5,019 bases of DNA from JASHVB01 sp049522565 (GTDB lineage: Bacteria; Pseudomonadota; Alphaproteobacteria; Acetobacterales; Acetobacteraceae), in assembly GCA_049522565.1 (NCBI GenBank), contig JBEKNT010000474.1:1-5019 (forward strand), read 5' to 3'. The position numbers and the translations under genes are program-made. Positions 1-5,016 of this stretch are shown piece by piece (position 1 is the first letter of the stretch; each line of letters begins with the position of its first letter). Below the pieces are notes generated by a model. The model did no database searches. It was given only the letters and a program-made list of their open reading frames with translations, and was not told the origin of the DNA.

Positions 1-23
1 CCCGCCCGGGGCATTCGGGTAAA

Positions 24-176
24 AAGTGCTAAAAATGATCGCGCTCCACCCTCCGTGTATGGGCCGGCGATGGCCGCCCACCCCCGTCTTCCCTTGGTTC
101 CACCCAGCAAAGTCGGGGGTGGCCGGCCTTCGCCGGCCATGACACGGAGGTTGCAGCGCGATCATTTGAAGCACTT
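24..176. repeat. Long imperfect inverted repeat (palindromic, MITE-like)
   Basis: The outer ends 24-45 and 155-176 are reverse complements at 20 of 22 positions, with a perfect 13-bp core (33-45 against 155-167, aaatgatcgcgct). Pairing continues inward: about 46-90 resembles the reverse complement of about 110-154, including CCTCCGTGT and CACCCCCG strings in both arms. This leaves a loop of about 20 nt near 91-111. The single strand could form a hairpin with a stem of roughly 65 bp. It has no open frame for a transposase, so it is either a non-autonomous element or a dispersed palindromic intergenic repeat. No target-site duplication is evident. Confidence 0.8.
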
Positions 177-187
177 GTTCCCGGAAG

Positions 188-211
188 GCCCCTTGCGGTA
201 TGGCAAGGGGC
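188..211. other. Perfect 9-bp stem-loop
   Basis: The sequence gccccttgc, a 6-nt loop (ggtatg) and gcaaggggc form a perfect GC-rich stem-loop just outside the long inverted repeat. It has the stem of an intrinsic terminator but no T-run on either side. It lies about 217 nt past the stop of the small minus-strand gene. It may help end transcripts coming from the right, or it may just be part of the repeat cluster. Confidence 0.4.
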
Positions 212-242
212 ACGGTTGTGGCTGTCCGGCCGGAGCCGGCCC

Positions 243-273
243 CCGGGCGCTTGCCCCGCGGACCGGCCATGAC
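243..273. repeat. Single copy of the right-flank repeat arm
   Basis: This stretch begins ccgggcgcttgccccg and ends ggccatgac. It closely matches 4877-4907 (ccgggcgcttgacccg through ggccgccatgac) in the same orientation, which is the end of one arm of the large right-hand palindrome. I see no matching second arm nearby. It is probably a fragment of the same dispersed repeat family, so that family flanks the sugar operon on both sides. Confidence 0.5.
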
Positions 274-380
274 ACAAATTCTCTCCGGACGGCCGCCCAT
301 CCTGATGTGCATGGAATCGAACCCGGCGACGACTGGGTGCCCCGTGCCGCTACGTCGATCTCTTGGTCTGGTGGTGGAGC

Positions 381-450
381 GCCGCGACCAGGCGTCCTAC
401 GCCGCGACCAGGCGTCCTACGCCGCGATCACGCGCCATACGCCGCGATCA
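381..450. repeat. 20-bp tandem repeat, 3.5 copies
   Basis: Units 381-400 and 401-420 are identical (gccgcgaccaggcgtcctac). Unit 421-440 is a diverged copy that keeps the gccgcga start and the tac end, and 441-450 is a half unit matching the start of the third. The third unit and half unit encode the last codons and the stop (428-430) of the minus-strand gene 428-688. The array therefore seems to have grown from the 3' end of that gene outward. The two identical units look like the most recent duplication. Confidence 0.85.
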
Positions 451-688
451 CCCCCTCCACCGGATCGAAGAACCCGCAGATCGCTTGTTCAAGCCCCGCC
501 ATGTGGGCCCGCGCCTGCGGGTCGCCGGACCACCGCGGATGCGCCTGCACCTCATGCAACGCCAGCACGCGGCGAGTCGCCACCCAGCGCGGCGGATCGT
601 CGCTGTGCAATGCGAGATGCGTGACCAGGTGCCGCAGCACCGTCTCCAGCGCAATCAGCCGCACAGAGAGATCGTCGGTCTCGGTCAT
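428..688 (-). CDS. Hypothetical protein, 86 residues
   Basis: I do not recognise this family. The predicted protein starts MTETDDLSVRLIALETVL and appears mainly helical and soluble. It has alternating hydrophobic residues in 7-27, a histidine-rich middle (H20, H24, H28, H45, H50, H62), conspicuous W35 and W53, and no signal peptide or membrane segment. Support for a real gene: the ATG is preceded by GGAG (complement of 696-699) with 7 nt spacing, the composition is balanced for such GC-rich DNA, and a -10-like element lies about 100 nt upstream. It runs the same way as the sugar operon, 133 nt after the epimerase gene, but is probably transcribed separately. The last residues and the stop sit in a 20-bp tandem repeat, so the C-terminus may vary between strains. 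A link to sugar metabolism is not shown. Confidence 0.6.
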   Translation of the reverse strand: MTETDDLSVRLIALETVLRHLVTHLALHSDDPPRWVATRRVLALHEVQAHPRWSGDPQARAHMAGLEQAICGFFDPVEGVIAAYGA

Positions 689-712
689 CTCAAGTCTCCA
701 TACTGCCGGGGT

Positions 713-751
713 GTCGCGCGGACTCTACCAACCTGCCGGTGGCCGCGCGAC
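713..751. promoter_or_regulatory. 9-bp inverted repeat in the leader of the small gene
   Basis: GTCGCGCGG at 713-721 and CCGCGCGAC at 743-751 are perfect reverse complements around a 21-nt loop. They lie between the candidate -10 element (787-792) and the ribosome binding site (696-699) of gene 428-688. A role as an operator or leader RNA structure is possible. In DNA this GC-rich a short inverted repeat can occur by chance. Confidence 0.25.
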
Positions 752-786
752 CACCAATCGACCCAGATCGCCGCATCGTGCGCGGC

Positions 787-792
787 ATTATC
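787..792 (-). promoter_or_regulatory. Candidate -10 promoter element
   Basis: On the minus strand this reads GATAAT, five of six matches to TATAAT. It sits in the only clearly AT-rich patch of the intergenic region (about 787-835). No good -35 hexamer lies 16-18 nt upstream. A TTGTGA is present but about 20 nt away. Transcription from here would give a leader of about 90 nt before gene 428-688. A short GC stem (770-774 with 782-786) follows directly; it has no T-run and makes a poor terminator. Confidence 0.3.
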
Positions 793-821
793 AAAAGGTT
801 ACAGGAAAAGCCTCACAAATT

Positions 822-1388
822 TCATAGTTCGAGGGAAAGCCGCGCAGCGGTTTGCGGCGCGATCCAGTCCGGCCAGCAGGCATCGCGGGCGTCCATCAGC
901 ACCGGTTCGGCCGGCCAGCGCACGGCGAAGGCGGGATCGTTCCACCGCACGCCACGTGCCTTGCCCGGCACGTGCAGTGGACTGATCTGGTACATGACAT
1001 CGGTGTCCGGCTGCAATGTCATGAAGCCGTGCGCGCAACCTTCCGGTACGAACACCGCATTCATCGCCTCGGCATCGAGTTCCACGGCGATCCATTCGCC
1101 GCAGCGAGGACTGTCGCGCCGCAGGTCGATCACCACATCGTAAGCCCGCCCGCGCACCGCGCGCACCAGCTTCGCCTCGTCGTGCGGCGGCGCCTGGAAG
1201 TGCATGCCGCGCAAGGTGTGGCAGGTCGGATTGCGCGACAGGCTTACCTGCCACGCCTGGCAATCGGCGATGCCGGCGGCAGCGAATTCCTCCGGGCAAT
1301 ACAGCCGCGCAAACGCGCCCCGCGCATCGCGCCGCGGTTCCGCGTCGATCCGCAACACCCCGGGAAGCGTGGTCAACAGGAAGCGCAT
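822..1388 (-). CDS. dTDP-4-dehydrorhamnose 3,5-epimerase-like sugar epimerase (RmlC family)
   Basis: This 188-residue cupin is the usual RmlC length. Family members epimerise C3 and/or C5 of nucleotide-linked 4-keto-6-deoxysugars. Visible landmarks: RDARGAFAR (20-28), LRGMHFQ (59-65) with the catalytic-base histidine H63, K73 in AKLVR, the PEGCAHGF segment (115-122), Y133 (the position of the catalytic tyrosine), WNDP (149-152) and D169, likely partner of H63. The tyrosine pair usual at 138-139 is replaced by L138-H139, so specificity probably differs from true RmlC. The ATG is chosen because MRFLLTTLPGV matches the family N-terminus and no upstream in-frame start fits; its ribosome binding site is poor. 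It is the last gene of the operon. If it acts after C3 methylation, C3 has no exchangeable proton, so it would be a C5 epimerase. I give no symbol because rfbC/rmlC would imply the dTDP-rhamnose pathway. Confidence 0.9.
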   Translation of the reverse strand: MRFLLTTLPGVLRIDAEPRRDARGAFARLYCPEEFAAAGIADCQAWQVSLSRNPTCHTLRGMHFQAPPHDEAKLVRAVRGRAYDVVIDLRRDSPRCGEWIAVELDAEAMNAVFVPEGCAHGFMTLQPDTDVMYQISPLHVPGKARGVRWNDPAFAVRWPAEPVLMDARDACWPDWIAPQTAARLSLEL

Positions 1389-1406
1389 GGGCCTGGCATT
1401 TCGTAT

Positions 1407-1461
1407 GTGCCGGACTGCCGCCCAGTCATGACGGGAGGATCGAACGCCGCCAGTCCGGCAC
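1407..1461. promoter_or_regulatory. Intercistronic 11-bp perfect inverted repeat
   Basis: GTGCCGGACTG (1407-1417) and CAGTCCGGCAC (1451-1461) are exact reverse complements separated by 33 nt, with two further pairs inside after one mismatch. The loop contains the 8-bp palindrome GTCATGAC (1425-1432). It fills much of the 95-nt gap between the methyltransferase and epimerase genes, the only real gap in the operon. No T-run follows, so it is not a standard terminator. It could be an mRNA processing or stabilising hairpin, an attenuator or a protein-binding site. Confidence 0.45.
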
Positions 1462-1483
1462 CATGCGACATGCTGGCACGGCC

Positions 1484-2719
1484 CTACAGGGCGCGCGCTT
1501 CCGGCACGGCGACCCATAGCCGCGTGCCGGCAGCGCGCAGCGGCGCGAGTTCCGCCGCCACCTCGTCGGCCAGGTTCCACGGCAGGATGACCACGTCGTC
1601 CGGCCGCGCGGCGGCCAGTGCGTCCGGCGAGACCACGGGAATGTGACTGCCTGGCAGCAGCTTGCCTTGCTTCTCCGGATTGCGGTCGGCGACGCAGATC
1701 ACGTCGCTCGCGGTGATGCCGCAGCTATTCAGGAACGTGTTGCCCTTGGCAGCCGCGCCATAGGCCGCGAGCCGACGCCCGCGCGCGTGTTGCTCGGCGA
1801 CGAAGCTGCGAAAACCGCGCTGGATGCGCGCCACCTTCGGCGCGAAGCTGTCATACGTCTCCGGCCGGTGCAGCCCGGCCGCCGCTTCCCGCGCGCGCAC
1901 CGCATCGAGGCCAGGCTGCGGCGCGTGGCTCGCATCCGCGTGGCAGGCGAAAACCCGCAGCGATCCGCCATGCGTCGGCAGGCACGCCACGTCGAACACC
2001 CGCAGGCCGGCATCGCGCAGCACATGCTCCACCACCAGCAGCGACAGGTAGGAAAAATGTTCGTGATAGATCGTGTCGAACTGCACATGCTCCAGCAGCG
2101 AGAGCAGATGCGGGAATTCGAACGTGGCGACGCCTTCCGGGCGGAGCATGGCGGTGAAGCCGGCGACGAAGCCGGGCAGGTCCGGCACATGTGCCAGCAC
2201 GTTGTTGGCGGCGATCAGGTCGGCGCGGCCATAACGCGACGCCAGTCCTGCCGCCGTGTCCGCACCGAAGAACATTTGCTCCGTGCGCACGCCGATCCGC
2301 CGCGCCGCCGCGGCGACGCCGGCCGCCGGCTCGATGCCCAATACCGGAATGTCCATCGCGCGGAAATGCTGCAACAGGTAGCCGTCATTCGATGCCACCT
2401 CGGCGACCAGTGAGCGCTCATGCAGATTGAAGCGCGTGGCCATCGCCGCGGCGTAGCGCCGCGCGTGCGCCACCCAGCTTGCCGAGAACGATGAGAAATA
2501 CGCGTAGTCGGCGGCGAAGATCGCCTCCGGCGGAATCGTTTCCCCCACCTGCACCAGCAGACACCGGTCGCACACCAGCACTTGCAGAGGATAGGGGCGG
2601 TCGGCGCCGCTCGCGGCCTCTTCCCCCGTCACGTAGCAATTGGCCAGCGGGGTTGCGCCGAGATCGATCAGCGTGCGCTGCACCGTGGCGCCGCACAGCC
2701 GGCAAATGCGCGTGGTCAC
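1484..2719 (-). CDS. Nucleotide-sugar C-methyltransferase (TylC3/TcaB9 type)
   Basis: This 411-residue protein has the three-part build of SAM-dependent sugar C-methyltransferases. An N-terminal zinc-binding domain has two CxxC pairs (C6/C9 and C50/C53). A Rossmann domain has the SAM-binding loop EVASNDGYLL (107-116), the acidic strand end GIEP (128-131), NVLAHVPD (173-180) and FEFPHL (200-205). The segment YHEH (218-221) matches the one carrying proposed catalytic residues in TcaB9. A C-terminal domain has THGGSLR (249-255) and AYGAAAKGNT (319-328). The length matches the family, about 410. Known relatives methylate C3 of 4-keto deoxysugars via an enolate, so CDP-4-keto-6-deoxyglucose is the inferred substrate. 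The start is GTG (2717-2719), overlapping the rfbG stop as GTGA, with GAGG 7 nt upstream; this places C6 and C9 where the family has them. The frame stays open upstream to about 3943, but that part is an out-of-frame shadow of rfbG. Confidence 0.9.
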   Translation of the reverse strand: MTTRICRLCGATVQRTLIDLGATPLANCYVTGEEAASGADRPYPLQVLVCDRCLLVQVGETIPPEAIFAADYAYFSSFSASWVAHARRYAAAMATRFNLHERSLVAEVASNDGYLLQHFRAMDIPVLGIEPAAGVAAAARRIGVRTEQMFFGADTAAGLASRYGRADLIAANNVLAHVPDLPGFVAGFTAMLRPEGVATFEFPHLLSLLEHVQFDTIYHEHFSYLSLLVVEHVLRDAGLRVFDVACLPTHGGSLRVFACHADASHAPQPGLDAVRAREAAAGLHRPETYDSFAPKVARIQRGFRSFVAEQHARGRRLAAYGAAAKGNTFLNSCGITASDVICVADRNPEKQGKLLPGSHIPVVSPDALAAARPDDVVILPWNLADEVAAELAPLRAAGTRLWVAVPEARAL

Positions 2720-3780
2720 GACAGGGCCTCGTAGGCGGTGATTTGTTGCAGCGTGACGGCCCGCATGTCGGCGGCCTCGGCCCAGGCCTGGTACCAGGCC
2801 GCGGTCTCCGCGATCATCCGCTGGCCAGGCAAGCGGTCGGACCAGCCGAGGGTGCGGCGCGCCAGCGTCGAATCCAGCGACAGCACATGCGTTTCCCGCA
2901 CCTCCGGCGTCGGCGCGTAGGCCCAGGCATCCGGTGCGCCCAGCGCTTCGAGCATGGCATTGGCGATCTCGCCAACCGTCGGGCCAGCGGCATTGCGCGG
3001 CCCGAAGTTCAGCGCCGGCGGCACGGTCGGATCGGTTGCCAGTGCCGCCGCATAAAGCAGGTAGCCGCTGAGGCAATCCAGCACGTGCTGCCAGGGCCGG
3101 CGGGATGCGGGATTGCGCAAGGTCAGCTTCTGGCCCGACCGCGCCGCATTCACCACGTCCGGCACCAACCGGCCGGGAGCGAAATCGCCGCCGCCGATCA
3201 CGTTGCCGGCGCGGGCCGTGGCCACGGCGACGCCGTTCGGCGCCAGGAAGCTCTGCGCCATCGCGGCGGTCGCCAGTTCGACGGCCGCCTTGGACGCGGA
3301 ATAGGGGTCGCGGCCGCCCAGCCGATCGCCCTCCTGGCGGGCCTGGCCGTCCGGAATGTCGGCGTAGACCTTGTCGGTGGTGACCACCAGCACGCCGGCC
3401 AGGTGCGGCACGGCACGCAGCGCATCCAGTAGATGCACGGTGCCCAGCACGTTGATCGCGAAGCTCTCGGCAGGATCGACCACCGAGCGTTGCACCGAGG
3501 TCTGCGCGGTCAGGTGCAGCACCACGTCCGGCTGTGTTGCGGCGACGGCCGCGGCGACGGCGCTGGCGTCGCGCAGGTCGGCCACCCGTGTCTGCACCAG
3601 GTCGTCGAGATGCAGCAGGCGGAACAGGCGGTGCTCGGCTGGCGACCGGGCAATGCCGGTGACCGCGGCGCCGAGGTGATGCAGCCAGAATGCCAGCCAG
3701 CAGCCCTTGAAGCCGGTATGCCCGGTCAGCAGCACCCGCCGGCCTCGCCAGAAGCCGGGATCCGGATTGATTGCTGGCAT
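2716..3780 (-). CDS. rfbG: CDP-glucose 4,6-dehydratase
   Basis: This 354-residue extended short-chain dehydrogenase matches the family length of about 355-360. It converts CDP-glucose to CDP-4-keto-6-deoxy-D-glucose with a bound nicotinamide cofactor. Landmarks: the dinucleotide-binding loop TGHTGFKG (19-26), the D68 region contacting the adenine, VTTDKVY (133-139), where T135, D136 and K137 occupy the active-site loop, and the catalytic Y160 and K164 in DPYSASK. The RAGNVIGGGDF and RPWQHVLDCLSGYL segments are strongly typical of RfbG rather than RmlB or GMD. One oddity: the usual HLAAQPLV stretch reads HLTAQTSV (89-96). The ATG at 3780 lies 3 nt after the rfbF stop, and the stop overlaps the methyltransferase start by 4 nt, so translation is likely coupled. 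The enzyme is cytoplasmic and makes the branch-point intermediate for this operon. Confidence 0.95.
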   Translation of the reverse strand: MPAINPDPGFWRGRRVLLTGHTGFKGCWLAFWLHHLGAAVTGIARSPAEHRLFRLLHLDDLVQTRVADLRDASAVAAAVAATQPDVVLHLTAQTSVQRSVVDPAESFAINVLGTVHLLDALRAVPHLAGVLVVTTDKVYADIPDGQARQEGDRLGGRDPYSASKAAVELATAAMAQSFLAPNGVAVATARAGNVIGGGDFAPGRLVPDVVNAARSGQKLTLRNPASRRPWQHVLDCLSGYLLYAAALATDPTVPPALNFGPRNAAGPTVGEIANAMLEALGAPDAWAYAPTPEVRETHVLSLDSTLARRTLGWSDRLPGQRMIAETAAWYQAWAEAADMRAVTLQQITAYEALS

Positions 3781-3783
3781 GGT

Positions 3784-4560
3784 TCAGTCCGCCCAGACTT
3801 TCCAGGGTGCGTTGCCGGACGTCCACAGCGCCTCCAGCGTGGTCTTGTCGCGCAGCGTGTCCATCGGTTGCCAGAACCCGGCATGGCGGAACGCGCGCAG
3901 CTCCCCGTCTTGCGCCAGGCTTTCCAGTGGCCCGGTCTCCCACGGCGTGTCGTCGCTCTCGATGCGGTGCAGCACCGTGGGGTGCAGCACGAAGAAGCCG
4001 CCATTGATCACCGCATTGTCGCCCGGCGGCTTCTCGCTGAAGCTATCCACCCGATCCTGCTGCAACATCAGCGCGCCGTAGCGGCCGGGCGGTGTCACCG
4101 CGGTGACGGTGGCGAGCCGGCCGTGCCGGCGGTGGAAATCGACCAGTCCGGTGATGTCGATGTCGGCGACGCCGTCGCCATAGGTCATGCAGAAGCTGTC
4201 GTCCGGATCGAGATACCGTGCGACGCGCTTGAGCCGTCCGCCGGTCATGGTCGCGGCGCCGGTGTCCACCATCGTGATGCGCCAGGGCTCGGCGTAGTTG
4301 CGGTGATAGATGGTCTCGCCCGACCGCGCATCGATGGTGACGTCGGAGGCGTACAGCATGTAGTTGGCGAAATACTCCTTGATCATGTGGCCGCGATAGC
4401 CGAGGCAGATGATGAACTCGGTGACGCCGTGCGCGGTGTAGATGTTCATGATGTGCCACAGCAGCGGCTTGCCGCCGATTTCGATCATCGGCTTCGGCCG
4501 CAGATGCGATTCCTCGGAGATCCGCGTGCCGAGGCCGCCGGCGAGGATGACCGCTTTCAT
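3784..4560 (-). CDS. rfbF: Glucose-1-phosphate cytidylyltransferase
   Basis: This 258-residue nucleotidyltransferase catalyses CTP + glucose-1-phosphate to CDP-glucose + diphosphate, the entry step of CDP-deoxysugar synthesis. The N-terminal signature MKAVILAGGLGTRISEE binds the nucleotide, and K23 in RPKPM is the conserved sugar-phosphate lysine. YGDGVADID (127-135) carries the metal-binding D129. WRITMVDTG (93-101) followed by MTGGRLKR, and FWQPMDTLRDK (229-239), are specific to cytidylyltransferases as opposed to RmlA thymidylyltransferases. The length fits the family, about 257. The frame stays open to 4662, but the ATG at 4560 gives the exact family N-terminus and has a G-rich sequence 7 nt upstream. 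It is the first gene of the operon; a repeat-rich region lies upstream and I found no strong promoter there. Confidence 0.96.
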   Translation of the reverse strand: MKAVILAGGLGTRISEESHLRPKPMIEIGGKPLLWHIMNIYTAHGVTEFIICLGYRGHMIKEYFANYMLYASDVTIDARSGETIYHRNYAEPWRITMVDTGAATMTGGRLKRVARYLDPDDSFCMTYGDGVADIDITGLVDFHRRHGRLATVTAVTPPGRYGALMLQQDRVDSFSEKPPGDNAVINGGFFVLHPTVLHRIESDDTPWETGPLESLAQDGELRAFRHAGFWQPMDTLRDKTTLEALWTSGNAPWKVWAD

Positions 4561-4630
4561 GCGCGTGCCCCCGGGTTGCCAGGCATCGCAACGGGCGCGC
4601 GCGGCTTCGCAGACAGGCAAGATTTCAACA

Positions 4631-4666
4631 CGGAGGACGTGCGGAGGGCCACGGAGGGCCACGGAG
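4631..4666. repeat. Short tandem repeat of a cggagggcca unit
   Basis: The unit cggagggcca occurs twice in full (4642-4651, 4652-4661) and then partially (4662-4666). A related cggagg starts at 4631. The complementary array (ccgtggccct, ccgtggctct) lies at 4991-5010 and forms the other end of the large palindrome. It resembles the cacggagg-type short repeats found between genes in many GC-rich bacteria. Confidence 0.6.
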
Positions 4667-5016
4667 AAGCAATACCAACCGTCCGAAAGTTTGACACACG
4701 GACGACGCCCACATCGTCATGCCGCCCCCCGGGCCAAGTGCCCGAGGGTAGGCGGAGCTTGCCACCGGGCACTTGACCCGGTGGGTCGGCATCCACGACT
4801 TTCCCCGTTGCAAGCGCCAAATTCGTGGATGGCAGGCCCACCGGGTCAAGCGCCCGGTGGCAAGCTCCGCCTGTCTCCGGGCGCTTGACCCGGGGGGCCG
4901 CCATGACGATGAACGCGACCGACGAGTCACCCTCACGGGCGATTGGTATAAATTCAACACGCATCGGGCAAAGCGCAATTCTGATCTGCTCCGTGGCCCT
5001 CCGTGGCTCTCCGCAC
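4639..5016. repeat. Nested imperfect palindrome of about 380 bp
   Basis: The ends 4639-4666 and 4989-5016 are reverse complements at 27 of 28 positions (gtgcggagggccacggag and on). Inside them 4712-4801 pairs with 4820-4911. The stretches between the outer and inner arms are also related in inverted orientation: ataccaaccg near 4672 against ataccaatcg read on the minus strand near 4950. The whole thus looks like one large decayed palindrome with small insertions in the right half. It has no transposase, so it is either a non-autonomous (MITE-like) element or stacked intergenic repeats. It may extend past the window end. Confidence 0.75.
4712..4911. repeat. Inner inverted repeat with arms of about 90 bp and nested hairpins
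   Basis: Arm 4712-4801 aligns with the reverse complement of 4820-4911, with about 14 differences or small gaps. The loop is roughly 4802-4819. Each arm contains its own perfect 8-bp hairpin: ccaccggg/cccggtgg at 4762-4784 with loop cacttga, and at 4838-4860 with loop tcaagcg. A shared gcggagcttgccaccggg string makes the arms recognisable, and part of the arm recurs at 243-273. The structure could form a cruciform in DNA or a long hairpin in RNA. Confidence 0.85.

Larger units (their letters stand above)
1..427. other. Gene-free, repeat-rich left flank
   Basis: I see no credible gene here. The open frames are arginine- and proline-rich, have no recognisable domain and run through palindromic repeats, so I treat them as GC-driven artefacts. 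The stretch holds a long inverted repeat (24-176), a short perfect hairpin (188-211), a single copy of a repeat arm also present on the right flank (243-273) and most of a 20-bp tandem repeat (from 381). Positions 1-23, 212-242 and 274-380 show nothing I can name. A tRNA T-loop-like string near 313-324 does not fold into a tRNA. Confidence 0.7.

Noticed and set aside
29..277. 82-codon minus-strand open frame through the left palindrome
   Set aside because: It consists of translated repeat arms; frames like this arise from palindromic intergenic repeats and nothing indicates translation.
313..324. ggaatcgaaccc, reading GGGTTCGATTCC on the minus strand like a tRNA T-loop
   Set aside because: The bases around it do not form a complete T-stem, and no acceptor, anticodon arm or CCA end can be placed at the right distances.
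381..450. Possible CRISPR-like array
   Set aside because: The units are adjacent with no spacers and only 20 bp long; it is a plain tandem repeat.
1373..1471. 32-codon minus-strand open frame in the gap before the epimerase gene, possible leader peptide
   Set aside because: It lacks a clear ribosome binding site, has no recognisable sequence and lies over the inverted repeat; chance is the simpler explanation.
1643..2413. 256-codon plus-strand open frame opposite the methyltransferase gene
   Set aside because: It mirrors codon periodicity of the real gene on the other strand and shows histidine/arginine-rich shadow composition.
2720..3943. Upstream extension of the methyltransferase frame giving an apparent 819-residue protein
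   Set aside because: The extra 408 residues lie out of frame over rfbG and rfbF, are arginine- and glycine-rich and have no domain. The GTG at 2719, with its ribosome binding site and CxxC motif, is the natural start.
3433..4776. 447-codon plus-strand open frame opposite rfbF and rfbG
   Set aside because: It is antisense to two clearly identified enzymes, has no recognisable family and is explained by high GC content.
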